Below, piece after piece: positions 41,933-55,180 of a stretch of DNA of 64,000 bases (positions are counted from its first letter, which is position 1; every line of letters begins with the position of its first letter). The DNA comes from Casuarius casuarius (taxonomy: Eukaryota; Chordata; Aves; Casuariiformes; Casuariidae), in assembly GCA_003342895.1 (NCBI GenBank), contig PTFA01000396.1:183584-247583 (forward strand). The letters are read 5' to 3'. Made by a program: the position numbers and the translations under genes. The notes beneath the pieces were generated by a model. That model was not told the DNA's origin. It saw nothing but the letters and a program-made list of their open reading frames with translations, and made no database searches.

Positions 41933-44602
41933 CTAAAACCCCAAAACCGGCACATCAGATCAGATCAAAAATCCGTCTGGCACTTTGTCTTATCTTTGAC
42001 AGAGGTCACACATAACTGTTCAAGAAGGAGTATGGCAAACAGGCATGCCTGGAATGACTGCTCTCCCTGTACATCCTCCCAGCCTAAAACAATAATTGAT
42101 ATAAAGTGTACCTGCACTTAGATCTCCATATTTAACAGATAGTACTGGACCAAGCCAAAGATCATACTGTGGCATCATGATTAGCTGGCATTAGTGCATG
42201 AAACATACTGAAACTCTGGCAGCATATCATTTTGCACACAGTTACAGCAAACCCTGCAGCTTTAGTGACAAAAATGGAGATAGAGAATTGTCAAGCATGA
42301 TTATAACCAAAGCTACTCTGCAATAAACAAAGACAAAAATTGTGCTTTCAACAATGTTTTTTGACTAGAATGATCATCATGCTCCTTGCAGGCTCTCTTT
42401 GGCTACTTAGGCTAATGCAATCAAATTATAGTTATTTACACTGACTTTGTCTGCTTGCTGATACTTAATTCAAATACTACTGGGATTCTGCTGGAAAGGA
42501 AAACAGATGAGGCAAGGCTCTCTTGCAATCTTGGCTGCACGCCACTGACAGAAGACTTGGCTGTTGTGGGTAGCTCTTCTTTTTGAAAGGGTAAGGCATG
42601 GAAAGACTACCACTGGCTGCATATCTTAGCTAGGGAAGGTGAAAGAAGAACAAAAAGAAAGGGACAAGAAAAACTGCAGATGCATATTTTTCCTGTGGAA
42701 AGGTTCTCCTCAATTTCTGTGCAAAAAGCCAAGGCTCCTTTCTTTTCTTTTTCTTTAATAGAATAGTGGTACAAAATAAATTTCACATCTCTGAAGAGTC
42801 TGCTACACCACAAGGACAATCCAAAAAAACAGCTGTTGGCTTTCTAATACTATTTTCCTTAGCTAAGGGCAATGAAAAATAAGTATCCCATCAAAAGAGC
42901 AATGCAGACACGTAGCACCATGACCTGGTAACTCTGTGGCAAACAAACGTGCTTCCATGTAGTGGTTTTTCTTTTCCTTTTTCCTGTCTACCTGTCAGAA
43001 ATCCATGTGGAAAAAGGAAATCAGAGATCCAGAAAGACCTTGGCTAACCTCTTTCGATCCAAGACTAAAACCACAATACCTTTGTGAATGTTATTTATGA
43101 AGTTTAATATAGTCTAATTAAATCTTCTTCTCTTAACTTACAAGTCCATGGCTAAGTTCAAGCCAGCTGAAGAAATTTCTACATGGCTATAGTGCCTTGG
43201 GTGACCTCCAGAGCAGTATCAAGTCTCTGAGAGGATCAGTAATGATCTGACTATGCCTTTAAGCTGCATTTTACGAGTTTTCTTAGCCGAAATTTGTATC
43301 CACAGCTTTGCAACTAATAGCCCTTAATGAATTAACAGGCCTCAAGGAATGTATTGAGAAGTATTGTGGATACAGAACATGTTTATAATGTGATCAGTTT
43401 TGCATGTGACCAGAGTGTTTCTGTAATCGGTTTTCTCAGCAGTCTAAATCCTAAACCACCTTGACTTCACTAGGAAATTAGAGAACAGGTACAAAGCTTT
43501 TTGCTCGTTCTGGAAGCCTCCAGCTTTATAATTATGTGCAAAAAACCGCTAAATTTTCATTACCAAAAAGCAAGCTCAATCTTAAGTAGCACAGGCACAT
43601 AATGATAAGCAGAATAAAGTGGAAGAGGCTAAAGAGAAGCTCCTACATCAGTGCTAAGGAGGAGAGCATACTGAGAAGAAGTCAAGATCTTAGGACTACG
43701 TGGCATCCAAAATCTCAAGTACTTGCTCAGCCCCAAACCAAACCTTTGAAATTCCCTGTCTCTCAAACTCCCTTGGCTATCTTTGAAGATACTGTCACTA
43801 GACACTGCCCTAGCAAACTTTCTGCTAAATTCCTGCTGCTACTGGTCTCAAACTGAATGTGCTTTGGGATTAAGTGACCCAGCGTTCTCTACTGCAAACA
43901 GATTTAATGTCCACAGAAGGACTACCAGAGTTTCAGGTTCTCAGTAGGTGATGAAAGGCAAGTGCTGCATTCGGGAATGAAGAGGGCAGCTAGAGGATAT
44001 AATGAGGCTTAGGGCTCCCTAATTATCCTAAAGTGACTTCAATTGGAGTGCTGCTACCAGAAACAGGCTAGACAACATGCCTAGGAAAGTACCATTAAGT
44101 ACCAGTACACCCTACTGAGAAAGAAAGGGAAACCCGTTGTGCTGGACATGACCAGTAGTCCCAGACAGATCAGGAGAATGACATGATTTTCAGAAATCTG
44201 TGCAGTGAAAAGTCCTGGGAGGCTCCAGTTGTGGAGGCAGTGGCTGCACCATTTCAAATGTGCCACAAGACTCATTCTTTTGCACCATCCTACCGCTGCC
44301 CAGAAATATGGTGCCCTTTCTATGAAGTACCTTTGCCTTGAAGAATACCAGTAGATTGAAACCAAGTGTTCAGAAACAGATTTGACCAGCATAACGGTAA
44401 TGACTAATAGCAGTCTTTTCAGCAGCTGTGCTGTGTTAATTTTACATTTTAATTCCCAATGACCTTTGGAGAAGGGATTATGCAGCAAATTTTGGCCAAA
44501 CTCCTCTTTCACATCTTTAAGCAACTCCCACAGCTACAGCTGAAAAGAACCAAGTTCAGCATGAAATTTCCTTATTCTTAACTTAAAAAGCAGGATATTT
44601 AC

Positions 44603-44788
44603 ATCTACGAAGGCTATCCTAAGGACAAGATCTTTTACCCTGCTTCCTAAAAGCTTCAGAGAAGGATGTGTTGCATTGGCCCACAGAGCAGGACCTTGAC
44701 TGTTTAGAAAACTACAGTAGGTTTTCTCCATCTCGTCTGACATCACCAAAAAACCAGCAATAGCTTTTTTGAGTGTTTCCAGAGTGCT
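44603..44788 (-). pseudogene. Dynein heavy chain exon, intact (C-terminal domain)
   Basis: A 186-bp exon of 62 whole codons on the minus strand, acceptor GAGTTTAG after a long T-run and donor GTAAAT at 44602-44601. It reads STLETLKKAIAGFLVMSDEM, EKTYCSFLNSQGPALWANAT, HPSLKLLGSRVKDLVLRIAF and VD. The pattern L-x-x-LxKAIxGxxVMSxxME, then a P-x-LW motif and a YPSLKPLGSW-like motif, is diagnostic of the C-terminal domain of axonemal dynein heavy chains, closest in my memory to the DNAH6/DNAH14 group. Dynein heavy chains are the ATP-driven motors of ciliary arms. The exon has no stop or frameshift, so on its own it could be functional; the pseudogene label comes from its neighbours. Confidence 0.85.
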
Positions 44789-46829
44789 CTAAACTCAAAA
44801 ACAAAAAAAAAAGTCACAGAATCAAAGTGAACCACACACACCTTATTCGTAGCTTCTTTTTGCAATAGTTCCTTCTAGAGGATAAGAATAACACGCTTTT
44901 CATGTAAAAAAGAGTCTTGACTTCTGGTATTGAGGTATTTGTTGGACGATGAGTTGACATGGCAAAAACAGCCAGATTGGCTTCGTCATTGGCAATAAAG
45001 ACTGCCAAGTTAAAACCTGGGTTTTTAGGAAGCGAAATGTCTGATAATGAGCCTCTGCATAGCACTGAAGACCCCTGTGAACCTTGCAGAGTCCACAAGG
45101 GAGAGAGCAGGAGGCCTATTTGGCAGGAGATGTGTCTGTCACACAGTTCCTGAGGCTGCAGGTCATGAGGAAAGAGTCACTGAGCTTCCAAAACTGGATG
45201 AGACTGAAAATCAGCAGTATATCTGCTTCCCTTTTTAGTTCTGTGGCTGCTGAAAGAGAAAAGGAGTAGGCACTGCAGATGGTCAGTTTCAGACAGTAGC
45301 AGCTTTATTTGTTATTTTTTACAGTTTTTAATGCAAAAATACCATATAGTGACTTTTGTCATTACTTTTGACAATAATTTTGGACATGTGCTTCCTACCC
45401 ACAGACATGTCAAGAGAGCCGGGCTTTTATCTCACTGACTGACCATCACAAACCAATTCCAGCTTTTTGTGTTCAATGACTGTGTATTTTCTAGCAGATA
45501 TTAGTAAAATGTTCTTGGCAAAATGACAAGGGGGTTTGCTGTCAGACAGCCTGTATAGTCCCTCTTAGCTGAAATATTTTTCCAAATGTCACAGCTGAAG
45601 TCTATCTAATGGAATTCCCAAAGTGGGGGGTTGGCCAGTTGCAGAACCACCTGTTTGGTGTTCATGGTCCATTTTGTGCAGCATCCTATGATACTATTCA
45701 CCAGTTTTAAAGGGTAGAGAGCAAATAATTTATTACATCTTTTCAGGGGTTCAGCATGTTAACTCCCTTGCAGATAACTCCCTGTTGTGCTCCTGATGTT
45801 CTCCTCTACATCTGGAGAAAAACTCACTCACAGCTCTGCGTTATCCTGAGCGCAGAGCTAAGATGATGTCAGGTACCTGGCAGGGGAGCCCTAATCTGCT
45901 GCACAGTGAACATCGTAAGGACAGGGGCACATCTACTGAATATTTAGGAGCAAATGTTGGACTGAGTGGTTCACTTTGCTCACAAAACCCTGCACCCATC
46001 AAGGCAGTGATAAGCTCTCTTGGCTGACATCAGAGTTTATCCATAACCAAGCTTGACGCCAGTACCACCAAGTGTCTGCAAATTTTTTGAGGAGGAAAAG
46101 TGAAATCTTCCTGACAGGAAAATCCATTAAGAAGCTACTTTTCTCTAAAGAGGGTGAGCTGTGATTAAATCTGTTTTCGCATTCAGTCATCCTGCTTACC
46201 CCTTCACTGAGTTTATGAAATATTCTCGGGAATGAGTTTAATGAAGACCAGAGGTGGCTCTAATTTTTTTTAGCTGGGTGCGGGACTCCCCTTCCCACAT
46301 CATACACAAAGAAAGGCACTGCACTAGTAGGGTGTATTTCTTCTGTGACTGCAGCACAGGATTTGGTGCTGGCATATGCACTGCTATGTCTGTACTTAGC
46401 ATGAAGAAACTCAGACAGACTCTACCAAGGTGACCCTTGTTAAAATACTGATGCAGACAGACCCGTCTGCCCCCAGAGCCACCTGATACAGACTGGGTAA
46501 TATCAATAAGCTTTCTATCTAGTGATAGACAATACAAGAAAGCTGCAGCTAAGAAATTTGCAAAAGATTGACATATACTGGATGGTCAAAAAACAGTCGG
46601 ATGACTAGGAAACTGTAGGTCCAGACAGTCCCTTTCGAAGCTGAAGTAACTGATCCCAAAGGAATGAAAACTGTGTGTGGGCTCTCTTGAGCTGCACTGT
46701 CTCAGAGAAGGAGGACATAGACAAAGCTCAGGCTCCAGATTGAGAGTGGTCCCTGCAGATCTTTAAGGCAGATCTGAAGCTTTGCAAGTATAGCATATGT
46801 CACCAGGGTGTCTTCAACGCTAACAAAAA

Positions 46830-47066
46830 TCTTTGTTGCTGCTGGCTGATGTTTCCGAAAAGCAGAAATCCCAGAGGAGCAAGCAAGGTCATTTCAACAT
46901 CCTCGGCTTTCCCAGAAGGATCTTCTCTGACTGCCAGGCTAAACAGGAACTGTCCTTCACGTCTGATTCCCTCACCACCTGCAGATCCCAGCTTTTCAGG
47001 GCTGCTGTTGCTGGCCTCCAGAAAAGAGAAGGGCAGTCTATAGCTGCTGACTCCTCCCTGCTGCAT
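46830..47066 (-). pseudogene. Doubtful dynein-like exon remnant
   Basis: A minus-strand open stretch contains KLGSAGGEGIRREGQ and FSLAVREDPSGKAEDVEM. Position fits the dynein segment between the PLIDDPE exon (52.5 kb) and the VMSDEMEK exon (44.7 kb), which in family members has a glycine-rich GKSNDE stretch followed by an L-D-x-E motif. Similarity is faint, and no clear splice sites were assigned. Confidence 0.2.
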
Positions 47067-50000
47067 CTAAAGATTTTGCATGGAAGATAGGTGGTACATC
47101 CACAGATTTGATGCTTTTGGCTGCTCCTGTATAGTACAACAGTGGAGAGGGTAAATTCAAGGTAAAGAGAGACAGTGCTCAGGGCAGAATCAGACCTTAT
47201 TTCAGCAAAAACAATACACTACAAGTGTTACTTTTTCTTACTGACTGAAGTAAGGACAAAAAAGTGAGTGACTTGCCCAGTGAAAAACTCTTAAGCTCAT
47301 AATACCAGCTAGTTTATACCTGTACTTTTCAGTTATCAGAAATCTTAACGGCACATCTTCTCTGTGATTACTACTGATTGCACAGATGTAATGAAACCTT
47401 GCTGGCTTTAGTGTTTATAAGCAGCATAGCTAGAGCAGCCTTGAGATTGAGGACTAGCTAACAAAGCACAAACGTACTCTGAGTGAAAGGTGAGTCCTTG
47501 CTTTTCTTTCTCAAGGGTGACAAAAGTGTGATTTCAAATGGGGAGCCTCAGGTCAGGTGTCTACATTCACACTTCAGCACCTAAATGGAGGTGTCCTTGT
47601 TCTGAACTGCCCGCAGAACCCTTGCTTTGCACAGGTCTAAACTAATGCTGCAAGTACTTGGGCCTCCAAAACACATGCTAGGATCCAATTTACAGGTTTG
47701 CACAGAAATATTCATCTTGCTTTTGCAACAGCAACCTATGGATCCAGTGCAAGCTAACTTTTAATAAAATTAATCTGGAACATTCAGTGAGTCACTGCAA
47801 AGCACAAAGGAAAAGATAGCTGCATAGTTTGCAAGCAGTAGACTGAAAGCTTGCTGCACTCATGGAGATGGGATAAAGGACCTCTTGGACACAGCAATCA
47901 GGCACAGAAGCTACTAAGAGAATGAGTTCAAATGACTGCTGGTGGCAGAAAGCTGCGTATAATGGCAAAATAATATAAAAGTGTCTTCCACATTCACTTT
48001 TACTTTTCATATATTTGAAAGCCATACTAAAAGCAACAAATACTCAAATACTCAAAGGACTTCTCTTCAAGAGGTGAATTAAAATGACTGGCTTATAATT
48101 CAGAATTTCATTTTGGTTTAGTATAAATTTCTAAAATAATGTTTTAGTGAAAACAATTTACTTTTCGATGAAAAGCAAATAGGCATATGCAAATTTAACA
48201 GGTCATTATTTGCAATTCAAAACCAGGATTTGCTGAATTATCTTCAGAGTATGACCCCTCCACCAACTCCGCCACCCAATGCAGAACGAGCTAGTTTAGT
48301 GCCATACTTTTAGTAATTTAAGCAGACCTGTTCCTGCCCAAGCATTAGTTTGTGTCTCGTCCTTTGTCATCGCTGATGAAAACACTTCCTGAAGAAAGTT
48401 CCATATCCAGTTTTCCTGTTTATTTTTCAGGAAGATTTATGACTTATTTACTATAAAAAAGTATTTATCTGTGCTCTCAGGACACTGGTGTCACTACTGG
48501 CCTTGAAAGGAAGAAAGGAAGGGTCCATTCACTAGCAAACTGTAAGCTTCCCAGTTTGATTAACGCCCAGTTGACACGGGCTAGGACATCCCCCATGGAC
48601 TTGTAGAAAAGATTTGATGTTCTTTTCCAGGCAGACTACCTGCATACAGCACGGACTTGTTTCCCATGGGGCTACCCAAAACTGTATTGTTGTAAGGAGG
48701 AAAAATCTCCCTTGAGAGGTAGAGGTCTCTGTCATATCATGTACAATTAGATAAAAAGGCCCCAAACCAGATCTCTCAGCCTGTGTTAGCCAGCTCATGG
48801 AATTATACCAATTTATGTCAGTGGATGACCTGGCCATACTTAGACTACACTTAACTCTTTAAGTGTTATACTGTAAGCATGAAAATAGTTCTCTAACTAG
48901 AGAACTGGAATAAATAATTTCCTTTAAAAATACAAAACAGCTATGAGAGAGCAAGGGTACCTAAAGAGGTCTTAAAATCAGTGCTTTTCATCACAGTCAA
49001 AGTAGAAAACATTGACCTATTAAGATTACACTCTTTCAAACATATTACAAAACAGGAACAAATTAAACACCTTCAAAATGGTGGTGAAGCCTATAATTGT
49101 ATTGCTATAGGCAAGAGTGGCAAGGTGTTTACGAGAAATATGTGACATGAGAGTAACTGTACCTGACTTGTTTGTGTATTGACTACACAAAAGTTCCTGT
49201 TTGAGGAAAGAGGGTAACATTTTAGATGGATTTGAAGTGATTAGAAAACTCTATCTTGACCAAATAAACTTTCATGACAAGGTACTGTAGCAATAATATA
49301 CATCCTTGGTTCCACTAAGGGAAATTTCATTCTTTTCTGGTGAACAGCTTTAATTACATATTCCTTTAATTCTTATTTTCATTTATTTTTTGGAAGAAAA
49401 TTTTAACACTCAATTCATCTAAAATGTGTAAGTCTCCCATCAGTTTATGTGCTCACCCAGCAATCAGAATCACATTGGTAAAATGTTCCTTGATTTTGCC
49501 AGCATCCTCTCCCACTGAATTCAGTGAGAAATTTTGCAAGCACTGTTGTTCCCTGTCTTGCTTGAATACAGAACTGAGGCTTTTTCCAATGTACCATAAA
49601 ATGTGCTTTGTCCTCTCCGGCCCCGGGAGTCAGCTCCCACTTCTCCCTTCCCATATAATTAGTGGGGCCACCCAAAAGCGGCTTCTGGAGCTCAGAAAAG
49701 ATTGGAAGATCTCAGCTAGACCCCAGAGAAGAGGTTCAGCCCTGAGGAAATCCGCAAAGTAGGTTCTTGATGAACTGAACGTGACAGGCACTTGAACACC
49801 CTCCTGATGCTCTCCTGAGCTGTGCTCTGTTGCTGATTACATCCTCCCAGTCGTGCCTCCAAGCACAGCAGGACAACAGGGACCACCATGCTTGGGTTAT
49901 CCCACCACCCTGCCTAGCCAGATCACAACGTTGGCGGTGTGGGGTACTTTGAAACAGGCTTTCAGAGCCATAATTTGTTCCAATAACATAGTTTCGATCA

Positions 50001-52508
50001 TTGTCCTAAACACCGATGGCTACTTAGAGGTCAGGATTGTTACTCCCAAATGTTTATGCTGTGTAGTAGTTGCTAATGCTTAGTAGAAGAATACTCTGTT
50101 TAACCGAGAACATTTGGCTGTTTTCATTACTCTTACATGACTTACATTTATTTGCCAAAATACCTTTGGGAAGATTTCCAAAAGCACAGACGAGAATTTG
50201 CTGCCCAAAGATACTTTATGCAACAACTTCCATGAGTTGGCTGTCAATATGGTCAGTTTTTCCCTTTTTTAGCATTTGAAGTACAGAAAAAAATAATGAG
50301 CATTAAAAGCTTCTGCTAACACATGGTTCTATGTATATCTACTGCTTCATTGTGAAAATCTGGCACAACCACAAGTACACTTTTCCTAGAAGTGGGTTCA
50401 TTAAAGACTCAACCAATTTTTACTCTTTTTAAGCACCAGTCATCACTATCATACAGAAAAGTAGCACTAAGAACAACGTAAGTAACAATGTCATATCAGG
50501 GACTTTGGACAAGATGTTGCTAGCAAGCCCTTGACAAATTTCATCACTGCTTTTTCCTGATCCTTGTGCTATTGATCATGGCTGCCCCTTAAGCATTGTT
50601 GTAATTGAAGTATTTGTCTCTTTATGCTGAACAGAGAGGAGAGAATACAAAAACAGGGATTCTTTAAAACACTTCCCACTGCAAGTCTTTTCTTTTCTTC
50701 TTTGTTCACAGCAAGTACTTCCCAGCATTACGGCTGATGGTCATATTTAAATGTCTCACTTCAAAATTTAGTTCAGCTTTAACTCCCTACTTGCTCACAG
50801 CTACTACACTAGGGAAGAAGTTCCAGTGACCATGGAATATGCATTTTAAGTATTGCATTTAGTACAAAAATAACTTCAAAGAAATAAACACATTTCATAA
50901 ATTTTGTTCCCAGGAATTAATATACATATATTTTTCATTCTGCACAGCACCTACTAGTTTGCATAGAATTCTAGACCAGGAATATTATTTAAATTCAAGA
51001 TAAATGTTTAAAGTTGGATTAAAGTGTATATTAATAGTTTATGTGGACCATTTTAAAGACATTTCTCACTGTTTCCTACATAAAGAAGCTTATTCTTCTC
51101 AGCATGTTCCTAAATTTGCCATTAAATTCCTTACGTGTATTACTGAATAAGACTTTACACACAAGGAAACGAGTTAGAATTTTAATGCTTTTACTTAATT
51201 ATCTTAGTATTGGATGTTATGAAACCCTTGTTTCAATCCCTGAGGAACAAAGCTTATTAAATATTGCGTAGTTTATCTTCACTGTTTTCTAGGAGGTGTG
51301 ACATCCTCCTTTATTGTATTAGGACTTCAGTTTACTGCTAGAGTAGTCTAATTTCTATAATTAATATGGTACTACAGACACAAGTGGAAACTTTTTTCCC
51401 TAACAGAGAGCTATGATGTAAGTAAATTGATGAGGTTCAAACACCGCTTCTAAAAACTGAAGTTGATACCATCTTTGAAAAGATATTGATATATGTTTTG
51501 ATGCTTAATTGTTTGAGAATAGAAACAGAAAGAATTAGAAATATTGCAGAAACTGCCAACTAAGCAGTACAAGTGTGATTTGCAGATCAGGTTTTCCAAA
51601 ATGAGACAGGGAATATGGGCGTACACATACTTTTAAACTTACGGGTGGTCATTACTGAACATGCAGAAGCAGCCTGAGAAACCACCTAGAACCAGTTTCC
51701 TATGTGTTTGGCACTGTACTGGCAACCTGAAGGGCTTTCGCACTGAATGGATGAGGTGTAGGAAGAAAAGAATGAGGCATTTCATCTACATTCTGCAAAC
51801 AGGAAGCAAAGACAAAAAGTGATTAGATGACTTGGCCTCTGCCTGCCCAGGGGATCTGTGGCTCAGCCACGAACTGAACAAAATCCCTGCAGCTCTCCTC
51901 CAAAATCTTAAGCATTTTCCTTCTTGTAGAGACATAGGTAAGTTTGTTTTGAAAGTCTCAAACTTATTTACCATGTTGGTAAGCACATAATATTATTATT
52001 TTGGTTCAGCTGCTATAAATGTCCTGCTTAAGAAGATTTTAGAGGATTACTGGGATCCCTCTAGAAAAAATGAGTATGATTTAACTAATATAATACTGAG
52101 AATTTGGATATGAACAGCTTCTTAGTATTCCTTTAGAGTACTCCTTTGTGTAGTCAGAAAGTATAAGACCATGAGCCCATGAAAAATGATTAATTTGTGC
52201 AAAACCATGTATATTTTATATGTTAGCATATAACATATACTTTATAAGCAAGAGTAAGCAATTAATTAAAATACAATTTAGCAGGAAATGGGTTAAAGAA
52301 AACATCTGAATGAATCATGGAATCCTCTGTGCCACAGCCATGCGGGAAAAGCTAAATATAATGAATAGCATAGCCTTTCCTCCTTGTTATTTCTGCTTAA
52401 CAAACTGTGATTGTTAAATCAAATTTGCCCTCTAAGTTACCAAGTATAATTCATTTAACATAAATAATGCAGAGATGTGTTTAAGAAAAAAACACAAACC
52501 TAAAATAC

Positions 52509-52593
52509 TAAATTGGCATTTTCATTCACTCCAACAATTTCTGGATCATCAATCAGAGGAAAGTTTTCAATATATCCTTTAAAATCTTGCAAA
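52509..52593 (-). pseudogene. Dynein heavy chain exon (PLIDDPE motif)
   Basis: An 85-bp minus-strand exon after TATGTCTGACAG, ending before GTATTT. It completes a split codon, then reads [20 protein letters not shown] and GVNENANL. Axonemal dynein heavy chains have [21 protein letters not shown] here. The FGMH core is changed to VGVN, at positions nearly invariant in the family, which hints at relaxed constraint. There is no stop or frameshift. Confidence 0.82.
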
Positions 52594-55078
52594 CTGTCAG
52601 ACATAGAAACAAAATATATACCTGTTACACAAAAGTATGTATTATATACATAGTAAAATGTGTTCTTGTGACTTAAATGGGTGAAAAAGAAGAATTGGGC
52701 TATACATATTACATATTATGACCGTAAAACATGAGTTATTTTTCATGTATCTGAAGATATGCATGACTCACCATAAGAAAACATCTGCAGGAGGACTTTC
52801 ATAACTACGCTTGGATAGCAAACTTTTTCATAGACAGTTACATATCTTTATCAGCTTTTGACAGCCTCAAGTTACTGTTAGCAGCATTTAAAAAATGCAT
52901 TAAAAAATCACTGTTATATGTATTAAATTAACACTCATTAGCAGTTCAGGAAAAACAGATTTTGAGACAAGCAGAATATTTCCTTCCTCCTCTTACACTT
53001 CAGAAAGGAAAACAACCTTTTGCCTGGAGGAAATAATGTGAAAACAAAAGAGGGATACAAGATTTGGCTTGTGGTACTGTTTAGACAGAACAAAACATAT
53101 ACATAATAAAAAGAGTGAAAGAGCTTTCCAGAGCCTGGCTGCTGAGCTGAGAGCCTAACAAGATTCAGCTTATATCTTGATTATTGGTCCTGCCTTGCCT
53201 TCCAGATCTGTAGGGGAAGACTGTGGTCCCTCCTCTTGGTGGCTCTCCTGGTTTCTTACGTCTTGCATAAGGAGGGCGAATGTGACTTTTGATTGGCAGC
53301 TTTCAGCAGCTTAGCAGCCAGACCTGCAGCGACCAGAATGACGTGCATGGTTAAGGTGACAAGCAGAGTCTGATGTTGTCCTTTGGGGGATAGTCAGCTT
53401 GCAGAAACAAAATTTTGGCTTCTCTTTTTCTTCTGAAGGAAAGAGTTATGAAGGATACAGACAAACATGATTAAAGGACAGGTCTCTGTCACAGCTGACT
53501 ATTTTGAAGTATTAGCAGGGATATTTGGGGCAGCAGCCCATGTGCTCGGAGACATGGGTCTGAACCTGCTCCATCCAGGCACCTTGTGCCACCTCCGCTT
53601 CTCAGTGCTTCAGGCTGCTCAGGAGATGTGGTTTCAGCAGCCAAGCCAGACAATGGAGTTCCCACCTCCACCATCTCTGACTGCTCATTTTCTCCCTCTT
53701 CTTGAGTCCTCCCATACCACAGTTTGCTGCTTTTTCTGCTGTTCCAGTACAGCTGTGCTACAGTTAAAGCCTGGACTATTAAAAAAAAAACAACAAAGAA
53801 AGGGCACCAGCTCTCCAAGCAGTAAATGGCAGTGTTTCAGCAACAGCTACACAAGCATCTGGACCATCCCTGCAGCCAGCATTCCTGTTAGCAGATATCG
53901 CCATGGGCTGGGCAGAGAGCTGCTGGCAGGAAGCAGCACAGCTCTTCCAAAACCAGTCATAACCTTCATGATCCAGAAGCACTGTTTTCATGCTTTTCAG
54001 GCAGGGAAAGTTAATAACGTGCAGTGTCTGCAGCTCAGCCCTAGGTAGTGGGATCCACCTTGACTGCCTGTTGAACATGGTGGTTTTTATCATGCTGGTG
54101 TTTCACGGGGTCCCGATGCTCTGAAGCTATCATTGCTCTCCGAGGTTGGCCAAGTCTAAAGGATGTAATGAACTGGTAGGAGGATTCAGGGAATTCCTGA
54201 GCCTTGCAGGAGTATGTAAATTGTTATAGTTGTGCTAAATCTAGCAGGATCTCTAGGATTTGAACAGAATGCATAATATACCGTTGTTTCCTTAGTAGCC
54301 TATCCATAAAGCCTAAAGATGTGTTAACTTGCTTCAGCAAACCAGCTCAACTAGAGCTACTCTGATCTGGAAAGTTACTCTGTAAAATTACCAGTGAAGT
54401 GTCATACCAGTCCCATCCCCTTGAGAGCTTGCTAGAAGAGATCTTCTCAGTGTGATCTGAAATGAAGGTTTTTGTCCCCATTCTCCACTCCACAGCTGAA
54501 GAATGCAATCCCACAGTGCAGGTGAGCCAAATTCACCATTTGCTATCACTGAAAAGGAAAGGGCTCACTTATTCCTCCTCCACTCCCTGACATGAAGAAA
54601 GAATTAGGTAAAAGAGTCAGATATGTTTAACTATATGCAGATAATGCTTTAGAAAGTGATGTTAAAAGAATCTATAAGCAAGATTTGCAATAAAAGATCA
54701 CTAAATACTGCAGAGCTTGACGCAAGAGTGCCTCCTTACAGCTCTGCCTATTGATCAGAAAGTTTTGTGCGTGGGAATGGACCGACACTACCACTGTTGT
54801 TCATTGAGAGGGAAATAAGAGTTTTCTCCCTAAATATCTATAAAGACTTGCACTGAATTTTAGCATATTTCTTACATGCATGGAATGAGGTTGACCCTAG
54901 TGAAAGTTTAGTGTTTCTGTGCATCACACAAAATACACAGGAAAATATACAATCATTCATATTTGTGGTAGGTAAATATAATATCAGAGATTGAATACAT
55001 TCTTCTGCTCAGATTTTCATCCAACTAAAGGAAATTGATCCTTACTTTGAAATATATTTACATGATTCCAAATATTTA

Positions 55079-55180
55079 GTCTTCTTTCAGTGCGACAGGG
55101 GCAAAAAGAAATCTTCTTAAGACTATGCGGACATCTCTGACCCCAGCTATCAGTAAATGACACTCCACAGGTAATTTCAT
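55079..55180 (-). pseudogene. Dynein heavy chain exon with frameshift (VTDSWDQRC motif)
   Basis: The minus strand after ATATTGTAG reads, from a split codon, DEITCGVSFTDSWGQRCPHS and LKK, matching the family motif GEITYGGRVTDSWDQRCLxxxLKKFF. One extra base after the LKK codons (or two missing) shifts the frame: the continuation FLFAPVALKED is in another frame and is followed at once by TAA where the family has a tyrosine codon. This is the clearest inactivating lesion in the locus, unless it is a sequence error. Confidence 0.75.

Noticed and set aside
44081..44524. 147-codon minus-strand frame just downstream of the intact dynein exon
   Set aside because: It does not match the dynein residues expected next (LWL...FWxSGFFFPQG) and the frame lies beyond a good donor site, so it is probably intron.
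44814..44840. TCACAGAATCA-like start suggesting a CR1 3' end
   Set aside because: The following sequence lacks the CR1 tail consensus, so this is a chance match.
48190..48312. Plus-strand open stretch ending MTPPPTPPPNAERASLVPYF with a possible acceptor
   Set aside because: Proline-rich by composition, no supporting exons before it, and opposite strand to the dynein locus; likely chance.
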